Assembly: GCA_018335925.1 (NCBI GenBank)
Contig: JAGXRF010000112.1
Coordinates: forward strand, 45,026 to 109,025
Source: Flavobacteriales bacterium
GTDB lineage: Bacteria > Bacteroidota > Bacteroidia > Flavobacteriales > Flavobacteriaceae
DNA: 64,000 bases
Direction of reading: 5' to 3'
Part shown: positions 17,488 through 27,791 of the stretch, piece by piece
Layout of the letters: every line of letters starts with the position of its first letter
How positions within the stretch are numbered: position 1 is the first letter of the stretch
Program-made: the position numbers and the translations under genes
The notes under the pieces: generated by a model
The model's input: the letters and a program-made list of their open reading frames with translations, nothing else
What the model was told of the DNA's origin: nothing
Databases searched by the model: none

Positions 17488-18663
17488 ATGAATCATAAAG
17501 TTGTTATTGTTTCTGCCGCTAGAACTCCTATTGGAAGTTTCTTAGGAAGTTTATCTACCATTCCTGCCCCTCAATTAGGAGCGATTGCTATCAAAGGAGC
17601 TTTAGAAAAAATAAATTTAAATCCAGCCTTAATTGACGAAGTGCTGATGGGGCAAGTAGTACAAGCCGGTGTTGGCCAAGCTCCTGCCCGTCAAGCAGCA
17701 TTATTAGCCGGACTTCCAAACACAGTACCATGTACCACCGTAAATAAAGTTTGTGCTTCTGGAATGAAAGCAGTAATGCAAGGTGCTCAGGCTATTGCCA
17801 ATGGAGATGCTCAAATTATTGTAGCTGGTGGTATGGAAAACATGAGTATGATTCCACATTACACACATCTCAGAAATGGTGTTAAATTTGGTCCAACCAC
17901 GTTAATTGATGGTTTACAAAAAGACGGTTTAACCGATGCATATGACCAAAATGCCATGGGAGTTTGTGCAGATTTATGTGCCAAAGAATACCAAGTATCT
18001 CGTGAAGAACAAGACGCATTTGCCATTGCTTCTTATGAAAAAAGTGCCAAAGCTTGGGCTGATGGAAAATTCAATGACGAAGTGGTTCCGGTTGCAGTAC
18101 CTCAACGTAGAGGAGAGCCAATCATGGTAAATATTGACGAAGAATTTACGAATGTAAAATTAGATAAAATTCCATCTTTAAATCCGGTTTTTACCAAAGA
18201 CGGAACCGTAACTGCGGCAAATGCCTCTACCATTAATGATGGTGCTGGAGCAGTGGTATTGATGAGCGAAAGTAAAGCAAAAGAACTTGGTTTAGAAATA
18301 TTAGCCTATATTGATGGTTTTGCAGATGCAGCACATGAACCACAATGGTTTACAACTGCACCAGCTAAAGCTTTACCAAAAGCGTTAGATAAAGCTGGCA
18401 TCACTTTAGATCAAGTAGATTATTTTGAATTTAACGAAGCCTTTTCTGTAGTAGGTATTGCCAATACAAAAATATTAGGAATAAATCCGGATAAAGTGAA
18501 TGTAAATGGAGGAGCCGTTTCGCTTGGTCACCCGTTAGGTTGTTCTGGAGTTAGAATTATCATTACACTTATCCATGTGTTAAAACAAAACCAAGGAAAA
18601 ATTGGTGCAGCTGCTATTTGTAATGGAGGTGGTGGTGCTTCTGCCATAGTAATCAGCAGATAA
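17488..18663 (+). CDS. Acetyl-CoA C-acetyltransferase (thiolase)
   Basis: 391 residues. The catalytic residues fall at C89 (NKVCASGMK), H348 (SLGHPLGCSG) and C378 (ICNGGGGASA), the same numbers as in the Zoogloea biosynthetic thiolase. It condenses two acetyl-CoA or cleaves acetoacetyl-CoA. No beta-oxidation partner is adjacent, so a degradative or biosynthetic role is open. The roughly 300 bp upstream is AT-rich, with a TAAATTCG sequence at 17448 that may be a variant -7 box. Confidence 0.95.
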   Translation: MNHKVVIVSAARTPIGSFLGSLSTIPAPQLGAIAIKGALEKINLNPALIDEVLMGQVVQAGVGQAPARQAALLAGLPNTVPCTTVNKVCASGMKAVMQGAQAIANGDAQIIVAGGMENMSMIPHYTHLRNGVKFGPTTLIDGLQKDGLTDAYDQNAMGVCADLCAKEYQVSREEQDAFAIASYEKSAKAWADGKFNDEVVPVAVPQRRGEPIMVNIDEEFTNVKLDKIPSLNPVFTKDGTVTAANASTINDGAGAVVLMSESKAKELGLEILAYIDGFADAAHEPQWFTTAPAKALPKALDKAGITLDQVDYFEFNEAFSVVGIANTKILGINPDKVNVNGGAVSLGHPLGCSGVRIIITLIHVLKQNQGKIGAAAICNGGGGASAIVISR

Positions 18664-18671
18664 CACAAGTT

Positions 18672-19433
18672 ATGTTTGGAATTTGTATTTTATCCATCGT
18701 TCCTGTAAGAAAAGAACCTTCGGATGCCAGTGAAATGGTAACCCAACTATTGTTTGGAGACACCTTTTGTATCTTGGAGACTACCAAAAAATGGATTCGA
18801 ATACAAATTACATTTGACCAATATGAAGGTTGGATTGATCGAAAACAATTCCAAGAAATATCTGTCAATGACTTTCAAGCTTTACAAAATTCAGAAGCTA
18901 TTTACAATGCAGAGTATATTGATTTTGTTAGCAACACTAGTCACACTACCATCCCAATTCCGATTGGTGCAGAAGTAGGTTGGCTACAAATGCCAAACTT
19001 GAATACCAAAGATTGGAATTTTGATGGGAATAAAATAGTAGGTTTAAATAACAAATCGCAATTGGTAAAAATTGCCATGCAATACCTCAATGCTCCTTAT
19101 TTATGGGGAGGAAAGACTCCTTTTGGAATAGATTGCTCCGGTTTTACACAAATGGTATACAAAATCAACGGGTATTCCTTATTAAGAGATGCTTCACAGC
19201 AAGCAAACCAAGGAGAAGCCTTAAGTTTTATTGAAGAAAGTGAACCGGGTGATTTGGCTTTTTTTGACAATGAAGATGGAAAAATTATCCATGTTGGGAT
19301 TTTGTTGCAAGACAACTATATCATACATGCTTCCGGACAAGTTCGGATTGACCGTTTAGATCACTTGGGTATTTTTAACCAAGAAACCAATCGTCATACC
19401 CATCGACTTAGGGTGATTAAAAAATTGATATAA
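18672..19433 (+). CDS. SH3b plus NlpC/P60 cell-wall peptidase
   Basis: 253 residues. An N-terminal bacterial SH3-like region (about 1-130) precedes an NlpC/P60 domain with C155 (GIDCSGF), H207 (IIHVGIL) and H219 (YIIHASG) as the catalytic triad. Such enzymes cut gamma-D-glutamyl bonds in peptidoglycan stem peptides. No signal peptide is visible, so location is uncertain; substrate may be recycled muropeptide. It lies 8 bp after the thiolase and is likely cotranscribed, with no obvious functional link. Confidence 0.92.
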   Translation: MFGICILSIVPVRKEPSDASEMVTQLLFGDTFCILETTKKWIRIQITFDQYEGWIDRKQFQEISVNDFQALQNSEAIYNAEYIDFVSNTSHTTIPIPIGAEVGWLQMPNLNTKDWNFDGNKIVGLNNKSQLVKIAMQYLNAPYLWGGKTPFGIDCSGFTQMVYKINGYSLLRDASQQANQGEALSFIEESEPGDLAFFDNEDGKIIHVGILLQDNYIIHASGQVRIDRLDHLGIFNQETNRHTHRLRVIKKLI

Positions 19434-19434
19434 A

Positions 19435-19461
19435 AAAAGGGAGGTTTAATACCTCCCTTTT
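19435..19461. terminator. Bidirectional terminator
   Basis: AAAAGGGAGGT and ACCTCCCTTTT form a perfect 11-bp stem with a 5-nt loop, between the convergent NlpC/P60 and TPR genes. Confidence 0.85.
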
Positions 19462-19478
19462 AATTTCCTCCATATAGT

Positions 19479-20750
19479 TTAGTTTTTCAACTTGGCCTTA
19501 GCTTCTTTATATTTGTCTGTCATATCTAATGCGGTATAAACCCCCATTAATGTTTTGATTGCATCTTGATTTTCTCCATCTAATTCAACGTATTTTTCTA
19601 AATATGGCATAGCAGCTTTATAAATCCCTTCTCTTACTTTTTTCAATTCTTCATACTTTTTGTTGTCAGCGGCACTATTTCCTAAACTATTCATTTGCTC
19701 CACAATTTTTGCTTCTCCGTCTAATTTGGCTACTGCTAAATTCAAATAAGCATTCGCATATTTAGGATTAATTTCTATCGCTTTCATATAATGTTTTTCA
19801 GCTTCTTCCAATTCACCTGAATTAGCAGATATTACTCCCAAATTATAAAACAAATCCGCATCATTAGGATTATTTGCTAAAATAGAGCTTATGATACTTT
19901 TATAAGTAGCATAATCCTTTAATTCTAAATACATATTAGCTTCTGTAATCAATAAACTAGTATCGTTAGGATTGGCTTGTTTTGCCTCTTTAAAAGCTTC
20001 TTTTGCTTTATCCAATTCCTTGTTTTGCAAATAAATCAAGGCAATATTTCGAACAATCTCTCCTCTTTTAGAGTCTGATTTCCCATTCCTAGGCTTTTCA
20101 TGAGTTTTAGTCTGGATACTTATGTTTCTCATTGCTTCATTGTCAAAAGACTCCTCTTTACCAGTTTCCTTGTTTGTTGCAAAATACGTTTTTCTAACAT
20201 CTGAAAACTTCATTTTTTTTAATTGAATAAAATGATCCAATGCCTTGTTCATGTTATTATCCCCAATAGCAAATTGAGCCGCATAATACAAATAGGAGGT
20301 GTCTTGCGGACTCATTAAATATGCTTTGTATATTTTCATTTCAGCATCTTTGTAGTTTTTTGCATTTTGATCAGCAATAGCTCCATTTACTAACTCACCT
20401 TTTAATTGCTCTTTCATTGGCTTGGCTTGGGTAACATATTTCATTTTACCCATTGCCTTTTCGGTATTTTCAAGTGTCTCTAATGCATTTGAAGCATCCA
20501 ATAAATTATTGTTTTTATTGATATTTTTGTTTACTAAAGCCATTTTTGCCTCCAATTTATGAAAATAAAATTGAGCTTTAAAATCATCTGTAGCATTTGC
20601 TACACTTGCCTCGGCTGAAGCAATAGCATTTTCTATTTCTTGTGGATTTCCTCCTTTAATAGACTTTTGTAAATTTTTAATTTCGTCTTTTTGGGCTACT
20701 GCAAATGATGCAGCTAGGAGGAAAAATAAACTTAAAAATCTTGTTTTCAT
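19479..20750 (-). CDS. Secreted tetratricopeptide-repeat protein
   Basis: 423 residues. A Sec signal ends SFAVAQ. The mature part is helical TPR repeats, clearest at about residues 230-345 (for example LFYNLGVISANSGELEEAEKHYMKAIEINPKYANAYLN broken over two repeats). It is a periplasmic or surface scaffold of unknown partner. It lies downstream of gyrA on the same strand with an 87-bp gap, so it may be separately expressed. Confidence 0.88.
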   Translation of the reverse strand: MKTRFLSLFFLLAASFAVAQKDEIKNLQKSIKGGNPQEIENAIASAEASVANATDDFKAQFYFHKLEAKMALVNKNINKNNNLLDASNALETLENTEKAMGKMKYVTQAKPMKEQLKGELVNGAIADQNAKNYKDAEMKIYKAYLMSPQDTSYLYYAAQFAIGDNNMNKALDHFIQLKKMKFSDVRKTYFATNKETGKEESFDNEAMRNISIQTKTHEKPRNGKSDSKRGEIVRNIALIYLQNKELDKAKEAFKEAKQANPNDTSLLITEANMYLELKDYATYKSIISSILANNPNDADLFYNLGVISANSGELEEAEKHYMKAIEINPKYANAYLNLAVAKLDGEAKIVEQMNSLGNSAADNKKYEELKKVREGIYKAAMPYLEKYVELDGENQDAIKTLMGVYTALDMTDKYKEAKAKLKN

Positions 20751-20837
20751 TTCGTAGTGTTTTCTGTTTATAATGTGTACAAATTTATAAGAAATACTGT
20801 TTGAAATTGTTAATTAACTTCAAACAGTAGTTTCTGT

Positions 20838-23363
20838 TTACTCTTCAGAATTGTCATCAATTGCTGGTGTATTATCCGTAACGTCTTCTCCACTAATTTC
20901 TTCAAAATCTACATCCTCTGCAGCATCCTCACGCATCACTTTGGTTACTGCAGCGATGGAGTCGTTCCCTTTGATGTTAATCAATCGAACACCCTGGGTA
21001 GCTCTTCCCATGACACGCAAGTCAGAAACTTCCATTCGAATGGTTAACCCTGATTTGTTTATGATCATCAAATCATCAGCATCCGTAACATTGATTACTG
21101 CCACAAGGTTTCCGGTTTTTTCTGTAATATTTAAGGTTTTTACGCCTTTTCCTCCACGGTTGGTAATTCTGTAGTCTTCTAATGAAGATCTCTTACCATA
21201 ACCATTTTCGGAAACTACCAAAATCTCACTTGTCATGTCGTTTACAGAAACCATGCCAATTACTTCATCTTGCTCATTGGCTAAAGTAATCCCTCGAACT
21301 CCGGAAGCACTTCTTCCCATTGGTCTGGTTTTGCTTTCTTCAAAACGAACCAATTTACCTGAACGAACTGCCACCAAAATTTGTGAAGAGCCATTGGTTA
21401 GTTTAGCTTCTAACAATTCGTCATCTTCACGTATGGTAATGGCATTGATTCCGTTTTGGCGTGGACGAGAATATTGCTCTAATAAGGTCTTTTTCACGAT
21501 TCCTTTTTTGGTAGCCATGATCACATAATGTGAATTGATGTATTCTTCGTCTTTTAAGTCTTTTGTACAAATAAAGGCTTTTACTTTATCGTCATTTTCA
21601 ATATTGATCAAGTTTTGAATCGCTCTTCCTTTGCTGGTTTTGTTTCCTTCCGGAATTTCATACACACGCATCCAGAAACATTTCCCTTTTTGGGTAAAGA
21701 ACAACATGTACTGGTGGTTGGTAGCTACAAACAAATGTTCCAAGAAATCTTGGTCTCTCGTTGCTACTCCTTTTTGACCTACACCACCTCTGTTTTGGGT
21801 TTTGTATTCTGATAAGGGTGTTCTTTTTACATATCCTGCATGCGATATAGTAATCACTACATTTTCGTCTGCAATCAAATCTTCAATGCTCATATCACCT
21901 CCAGAGAACTCGATTTGAGATCTTCTTTCGTCACCGAATTTATCTCTCACTTCAGCCAATTCCTCTTTAATCACATTCATTCGCATTTCTTTGCTAGCCA
22001 ATAATTCTTTCAAATAGGCTATCAACTTCATTACTTCTTCGTACTCTGCTCTTAACTTGTCTTGTTCCAAACCGGTTAACTGACGAAGTCTCATTTCTAC
22101 AATCGCTCTTGCTTGAATTTCACTCAAACTAAAACGATCTATTAATTTCTGACGAGCCTCTTCCCCATCTTTTGATCCACGAATTAATTTAATCACCTCA
22201 TCAATGTTATCTGATGCAATAATCAAACCTTCTAAAATATGTGCTCTTTCTTCTGCTTTGCGTAAATCAAACTGAGCTCTTCTGGTGACTACTTCATGAC
22301 GATGCTCCACAAAATAATGGATCAAGTCTTTCAAATTCAACATTTGCGGTCTTCCATTTACCAATGCAATGTTGTTTACCGAAAAAGAAGACTGTAAAGC
22401 AGTGTATTTATAAAGAGAGTTTAACACGATGTTTGGAACTGCATCTCTTTTCAATTCATACACAATACGCATTCCGTTTCTATCGGACTCATCTCTGATA
22501 TTGTAAATACCTTCCAATTTCTTTTCGTTTACCAAGTCGGCAGTCTTTTTGATCATTTCTGCTTTATTAACTTGGTATGGAATTTCTGTAACTACAATAG
22601 CTTCTCTTCCGTTAACTTCTTCAAAATTGGCTTTTCCTCTCAATACAATTCGTCCTCTACCGGTTTTAAAGGCTTCTCTAACCCCTTCGTATCCGTAAAT
22701 AATACCTGCTGTAGGAAAATCTGGAGCTTTTACATGCTCCATTAATTCTTCGATAGAAATATCGTTGTTATCAATGTAAGCCAAAGTGCCATTGACTACT
22801 TCTGTTAAGTTATGTGGTGGCATGTTAGTTGCCATACCTACTGCAATTCCAGAAGCACCATTCACCAATAAATTTGGGATTTTAGTTGGTAAAACCGTTG
22901 GCTCTTGTAAGGTATCGTCAAAGTTTAATTGAAAATCTACGGTTTCTTTTTCGATGTCAGCCAACATTTCCTCAGAAATCTTTTGCATTCTGGCTTCCGT
23001 ATAACGCATCGCAGCCGGACTATCGCCATCCACCGAACCAAAGTTCCCTTGACCGTCTACCAACAAGTAACGTAAACTCCACTCTTGTGCCATACGAACC
23101 ATGGCATCATATACCGAACTATCTCCGTGTGGGTGGTATTTACCTAATACTTCCCCAACAATTCTAGCTGATTTTTTGTGTGCTCTGTTGGCCATTACAC
23201 CCAACTCGTACATTCCGTATAAAACTCTTCGGTGTACTGGTTTCATTCCATCACGAACATCCGGAAGTGCTCTGGAAACAATTACCGACATCGAATAATC
23301 GATGTAAGCAGATTTCATTTCATCTTCAATATTGATCGGAATTAACTTAGATCCATCACTCAT
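20838..23363 (-). CDS. gyrA: DNA gyrase subunit A
   Basis: 841 residues. The breakage-reunion domain has the active-site Tyr at 121 (AAMRYTEAR). The quinolone-resistance region [12 protein letters not shown] keeps S82 and D86, equal to E. coli S83 and D87, so it is wild type there. The C-terminal half has six blade repeats, including [10 protein letters not shown], the gyrase-box type sequence that separates GyrA from ParC. The acidic tail ([19 protein letters not shown]) is long. It introduces negative supercoils with GyrB. Confidence 0.98.
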   Translation of the reverse strand: MSDGSKLIPINIEDEMKSAYIDYSMSVIVSRALPDVRDGMKPVHRRVLYGMYELGVMANRAHKKSARIVGEVLGKYHPHGDSSVYDAMVRMAQEWSLRYLLVDGQGNFGSVDGDSPAAMRYTEARMQKISEEMLADIEKETVDFQLNFDDTLQEPTVLPTKIPNLLVNGASGIAVGMATNMPPHNLTEVVNGTLAYIDNNDISIEELMEHVKAPDFPTAGIIYGYEGVREAFKTGRGRIVLRGKANFEEVNGREAIVVTEIPYQVNKAEMIKKTADLVNEKKLEGIYNIRDESDRNGMRIVYELKRDAVPNIVLNSLYKYTALQSSFSVNNIALVNGRPQMLNLKDLIHYFVEHRHEVVTRRAQFDLRKAEERAHILEGLIIASDNIDEVIKLIRGSKDGEEARQKLIDRFSLSEIQARAIVEMRLRQLTGLEQDKLRAEYEEVMKLIAYLKELLASKEMRMNVIKEELAEVRDKFGDERRSQIEFSGGDMSIEDLIADENVVITISHAGYVKRTPLSEYKTQNRGGVGQKGVATRDQDFLEHLFVATNHQYMLFFTQKGKCFWMRVYEIPEGNKTSKGRAIQNLINIENDDKVKAFICTKDLKDEEYINSHYVIMATKKGIVKKTLLEQYSRPRQNGINAITIREDDELLEAKLTNGSSQILVAVRSGKLVRFEESKTRPMGRSASGVRGITLANEQDEVIGMVSVNDMTSEILVVSENGYGKRSSLEDYRITNRGGKGVKTLNITEKTGNLVAVINVTDADDLMIINKSGLTIRMEVSDLRVMGRATQGVRLINIKGNDSIAAVTKVMREDAAEDVDFEEISGEDVTDNTPAIDDNSEE

Positions 23364-23585
23364 ATCTCTTGGTCTATTATTTAATTATACAAACACGCTA
23401 AAATATCACTTTTAAACGAACTACTCAAAACAATTGACTTCTTTTAGCAAGAAATTATTAACAAAATGTATGAATAATTTTTTGTCGGAAGTCCTTACAT
23501 TTGTTAGGATAATGGTTAATTTTAACTTTGAGATATCTTGGTGCGATTTTTGACACCATTCTCTGAAAACTAGCAATTTGATTTT

Positions 23586-26129
23586 ATGGATGATAATTTT
23601 TCCCCTAGAGTTAAAGATGTGATTTCTTTCAGCAAAGAAGAGGCTTTGCGATTGGGACATGATTTTATTGGCACAGAACATTTGATGTTGGGAATTCTTC
23701 GCGAAGGCCAAGGCAAAGCGGTAGATATTTTACACCAGCTGGATATTGATTTGGACTATTTACGCAGAAATGTAGAAAAATTGAGTCCTTCCAATCCTGA
23801 TAGGGTAGAAACCAACGAAAAAAAGAATTTACACTTAACCCGTCAAGCGGAAAGAGCTTTAAAAACCACCTTTTTAGAAGCCAAAGTATTTCAAAGTTCT
23901 ACCATTAGTACAGCCCATTTGTTGTTGTGTATTTTAAGAAATGAAAACGACCCAACTACCAAGCTGTTAAACAAACTAAAAATTGATTACGATACTGCAA
24001 AAGAACAATATATGAACATGATTCCTAACAATAGCAATGAGGAGGATTTTTACAGAAATACTCCCAAATCAGAATCTTTCCATGAAGAAGGAGGTAATGA
24101 GGATGGCATGAAAGAGGGCAATTTTAACCAGCCATCTAAAACCAATAAAAAGTCTAAAACACCTGTTTTAGATAATTTTGGAAGAGACCTAACCGAAATG
24201 GCGGAATTGGGAAAATTAGACCCAGTGGTTGGTCGTGAAAAAGAGATTGAACGTGTTTCTCAAATTTTAAGTCGTAGAAAAAAGAACAATCCGTTGTTGA
24301 TTGGAGAGCCTGGAGTTGGAAAATCAGCCATTGCAGAAGGTTTGGCTTTGCGAATTGTTCAAAAAAAGGTTTCCAGAATTTTATTTGGCAAACGTGTGGT
24401 AACCCTTGACCTTGCCAGCTTGGTTGCAGGCACCAAATATCGCGGACAATTTGAAGAGCGAATGAAAGCCGTGATGAATGAATTGGAGAAAAATGACGAC
24501 ATCATTCTGTTTATCGATGAAATCCACACCATTGTTGGTGCAGGTGGAGCAACCGGCTCGTTAGATGCATCTAACATGTTTAAACCAGCTTTGGCAAGAG
24601 GAGAAATTCAATGTATTGGTGCTACTACTTTAGACGAATATCGTCAGTACATTGAAAAAGATGGTGCATTGGAAAGACGTTTTCAAAAAATCATTGTAGA
24701 ACCAACTACGGTGGAGGAAACTATTCAAATTTTGAATAACATCAAAGGAAAATATGAAGACCACCACAATGTGATTTTTACTCCGGAAGCTATTGAAGCT
24801 TGTGTGAAACTAACAAGTAGATACATGACCGATCGATTTTTACCAGACAAGGCAATTGATGCCTTAGATGAAGCAGGATCGAGAGTGCATATCACCAACA
24901 TCGAAGTTCCTAAACAGATTTTAGATTTGGAGAAAAAGTTGGAAGAAGTTCGTGATTTAAAAACCTCGGTGGTAAAAAAACAGAAATACGAAGAGGCTGC
25001 CAAATTGCGTGATGACGAAAAACAAATAGAAAAAGAATTGGCCATTGCTCAAGAACAATGGGAACAAGAATCTAAAAATAATCGCATTACTGTTACAGAA
25101 GAAAATGTGGCAGATGTGGTGTCGATGATGACAGGAATTCCGGTGAATAAAATTGCACAAACGGAAATGAACAAACTGTCAAAATTAACGGATATTTTAG
25201 AAAACAAAGTTATCGGACAAAAAGAAGCAGTTCAAAAAATATCAAGAGCTATTCAACGAAATAGAGCTGGTTTAAAAGATCCAAATCGTCCGATTGGTTC
25301 ATTTATTTTCCTCGGACAAACCGGTGTTGGAAAAACACAATTAGCCAAAGTATTGGCCAAAGAATTATTCGATTCAGAAGAAGCGTTGATTCGAATTGAT
25401 ATGAGCGAATACATGGAGAAATTCTCCATCTCAAGATTGATCGGTGCACCTCCTGGTTATGTGGGTTATGAAGAAGGCGGACAGCTAACCGAGAAAGTAC
25501 GAAGAAAACCTTATGCGGTGGTGTTGTTAGACGAAATTGAAAAAGCACACCCGGATGTATTCAACATGTTATTGCAAGTGTTAGACGATGGTTATTTGAC
25601 CGATAGTTTGGGAAGAAAAATTGATTTCAGAAACTCTATCATCATCATGACCTCCAACGTTGGTGCGAGACAACTGAAAGATTTTGGTTCCGGAGTTGGT
25701 TTTGGTACTGCTGCCAAAGTGGCACAAGCTGATGAACATGCCAAAGGTGTGGTTGAAAATGCCTTGAAAAAAACATTTGCTCCTGAGTTTTTGAACAGAA
25801 TAGACGATGTAATCGTATTCAATGCATTAGAAAAAGAGCATATTGATCAAATCATTCAAATTGAATTAAATAAGCTTTTGGCTCGAATTAAAGATTTGGG
25901 TTATGAATTGGTAATTTCAGATGCTGCAAGAGATTTTATTGCTGAAAAAGGTTTTGACAAACAGTTTGGTGCCAGACCTTTAAAAAGAGCCATCCAAAAA
26001 TATGTAGAAGATGCCATGGCGGAAGAAATTGTGAACTCTAAATTAGAAGAAGGCGATCAAATTCATTTGGACTTTACTGAAGGTCAATCGGAATTAACCA
26101 TTTCCATTCACAAAATGGAGAAACAGTAA
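23586..26129 (+). CDS. clpC: ClpC-type AAA+ unfoldase
   Basis: 847 residues. Two N-terminal Clp repeats (about 1-145), a first ATPase with GEPGVGKS at 240-247, a middle domain with a UVR-like coiled segment, a second ATPase with GQTGVGKT near 577, and a C-terminal D2-small domain. It feeds proteins to ClpP. The middle region KKQKYEEAAKLRDDEKQ is typical of ClpC rather than ClpA or ClpB. It is divergent from gyrA with its own promoter region. Confidence 0.96.
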   Translation: MDDNFSPRVKDVISFSKEEALRLGHDFIGTEHLMLGILREGQGKAVDILHQLDIDLDYLRRNVEKLSPSNPDRVETNEKKNLHLTRQAERALKTTFLEAKVFQSSTISTAHLLLCILRNENDPTTKLLNKLKIDYDTAKEQYMNMIPNNSNEEDFYRNTPKSESFHEEGGNEDGMKEGNFNQPSKTNKKSKTPVLDNFGRDLTEMAELGKLDPVVGREKEIERVSQILSRRKKNNPLLIGEPGVGKSAIAEGLALRIVQKKVSRILFGKRVVTLDLASLVAGTKYRGQFEERMKAVMNELEKNDDIILFIDEIHTIVGAGGATGSLDASNMFKPALARGEIQCIGATTLDEYRQYIEKDGALERRFQKIIVEPTTVEETIQILNNIKGKYEDHHNVIFTPEAIEACVKLTSRYMTDRFLPDKAIDALDEAGSRVHITNIEVPKQILDLEKKLEEVRDLKTSVVKKQKYEEAAKLRDDEKQIEKELAIAQEQWEQESKNNRITVTEENVADVVSMMTGIPVNKIAQTEMNKLSKLTDILENKVIGQKEAVQKISRAIQRNRAGLKDPNRPIGSFIFLGQTGVGKTQLAKVLAKELFDSEEALIRIDMSEYMEKFSISRLIGAPPGYVGYEEGGQLTEKVRRKPYAVVLLDEIEKAHPDVFNMLLQVLDDGYLTDSLGRKIDFRNSIIIMTSNVGARQLKDFGSGVGFGTAAKVAQADEHAKGVVENALKKTFAPEFLNRIDDVIVFNALEKEHIDQIIQIELNKLLARIKDLGYELVISDAARDFIAEKGFDKQFGARPLKRAIQKYVEDAMAEEIVNSKLEEGDQIHLDFTEGQSELTISIHKMEKQ

Positions 26130-26146
26130 GTCTGAAGTTTACCCAT

Positions 26147-26175
26147 AAAAAAACCAACTTTTTAGTTGGTTTTTT
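26147..26175 (+). terminator. Terminator after clpC
   Basis: AACCAACT and AGTTGGTT form the stem, followed by TTTTTT. Confidence 0.85.
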
Positions 26176-26307
26176 AGTTTTATTAAGAAACTGCCCCCAA
26201 CCGCTATATCGGTGAACGGTCGAAGTAAACGAGTTAAGCTTGACAAAAATTGAGTTTTCTAAACATCCTCTTTTTGTTTTATCATGAGTTAGCCTAATAA
26301 TTGGGAG

Positions 26308-26328
26308 ATGCTGAACCAAGTTCAGCAT
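26308..26328. repeat. REP-like palindrome
   Basis: ATGCTGAAC-CAA-GTTCAGCAT is a perfect 9-bp stem with a 3-nt loop. Similar GATGCTGAA...TTCAGCATGAC units are scattered in many Bacteroidota genomes. Only one copy is in this window. It sits between clpC and the convergent tolC-like gene. Confidence 0.65.
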
Positions 26329-26363
26329 GACACGCAAATATGGAAAATATTTTTATTAATTGG

Positions 26364-27791
26364 TTAATCCTCTACCCTAGCCAATATTTTAAACAGCTCT
26401 GCATTGCTTTCTAAATAATCGTAGCGAACTCGAATTTTCTGCAAATTGGCATTGATCAAACTATTCTCACGAGTATTGATTAAAAAGATGGAACTTTCTC
26501 CAAAAAAGAACAATCGTTCCTCTGATTCTAACATCGTTTGGTTGTCTTGCACCAAATCGTTTGCAATTCGCAACTGCTTTTTTAACGAAACCACTTCTTG
26601 ATTTTGGTAATCAATTTTGTTTTTTAATTGTAACTGTTCTACATCCAATTGCCATTCGGCATCTTGTACTTTTAATTTGGCTAATTTATAGGCTCCTCTT
26701 TCTTTTCTTAAAAACAACGGAAAGGTAAAATTTGCTCCAATTTTATAATTATTGGTATTCCATTGGTCCATCAAAACCGGTTCAGAAATATAGTTGTATT
26801 GCAAATCTAAACGAGGTTTTAGCATGTCCCCTTTTAATCTTCTATCCACCTTTAAAATATCCACTTTATTTTGTATGGCAATTATTTTTGGATGTTGGGC
26901 AATGTTGACATTTAAACTGCTATCACCGGCTATAATGACATTGATTAGCGTTTGCTCTTCGGTGTTTTCCGGCACCAAATTATCCTGCAACTCTAACGGA
27001 ATATCGTTTTCTAACCATAAAAAGTTAGAAAGTTCTAAAGTAGCTTTGCGAAATTTCAGAAAGGATTGTTCCATTGATAATTCTCTGTTTCGCAAAATAA
27101 TTTTTGTTTCCACACTATCAATTGCTGGCCTATCTCCTGCTTGAATAAGGTCTTTGATTCCTTTAAAGCGAACTTCTGCATTCTTCAGAAAAAAATCATA
27201 TACTTCTACTTCCTGAAAAGCTCTTTGCCAATCCAAATAAGCCACCATGGCATCGTATAAAATTGCTGCAACTTCTAAATCTCTTTCTGCCTTGGTTTGG
27301 TTGGCAAAAAATTTTGCTTTTCGCAAGTCAGCCATTCTTTTGTTGATAAACAATCCTTGTCCGATTGGCACTTGAATTCCTAAAGTAGCCAATCCAGCAT
27401 TAGGAACTGTATTTTCCGGATTTAAAAACACCCCGTCCATTTTGTCAAAAGCCGCTTTGATTTCCACCCCATACCAAGTCGGGATTTTAAAGGTGCTATT
27501 TAAAATGTCAAAATATTCGGAATCCTTAAATCGCTTTTTTTGGTAATCTATTTCAATTTTAGGATCAAAACCACCTCGAGCTTGCATAATTTCTGCTTGT
27601 GCAGCAGTTAACTGCAAATTTGCTTGTTTTACCACCGGGTGAAACCTTTTTACAAAGCCCAAATACGTTTCTAAAGTCAATACTTCGGAATTGGCAGGCA
27701 ACGTGTTTTGTGCCATTAACCAATTTCCGGTTGTGGTGGAAATGAATATTGAAAATAGGATAACTAAATATCTCATATATGTGCTTTGCAT
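26364..27791 (-). CDS. TolC-family outer-membrane efflux protein
   Basis: 475 residues with a signal peptide ending in LMAQ. The body is long amphipathic helices with the OEP repeat, including QAEIMQARGGFDPKIEIDYQ near the start and FGESSIFLINTRENSLINA near the end. It forms the outer-membrane channel of the exporter encoded with the adjacent HlyD and ABC genes. Its start overlaps the HlyD stop by 1 nt, showing tight coupling. Confidence 0.93.
   Translation of the reverse strand: MQSTYMRYLVILFSIFISTTTGNWLMAQNTLPANSEVLTLETYLGFVKRFHPVVKQANLQLTAAQAEIMQARGGFDPKIEIDYQKKRFKDSEYFDILNSTFKIPTWYGVEIKAAFDKMDGVFLNPENTVPNAGLATLGIQVPIGQGLFINKRMADLRKAKFFANQTKAERDLEVAAILYDAMVAYLDWQRAFQEVEVYDFFLKNAEVRFKGIKDLIQAGDRPAIDSVETKIILRNRELSMEQSFLKFRKATLELSNFLWLENDIPLELQDNLVPENTEEQTLINVIIAGDSSLNVNIAQHPKIIAIQNKVDILKVDRRLKGDMLKPRLDLQYNYISEPVLMDQWNTNNYKIGANFTFPLFLRKERGAYKLAKLKVQDAEWQLDVEQLQLKNKIDYQNQEVVSLKKQLRIANDLVQDNQTMLESEERLFFFGESSIFLINTRENSLINANLQKIRVRYDYLESNAELFKILARVED

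Noticed and set aside
20981..23300. gyrA as parC or as a quinolone-resistance allele
   Set aside because: The [10 protein letters not shown] box supports GyrA, and S82 and D86 are the sensitive-type residues.
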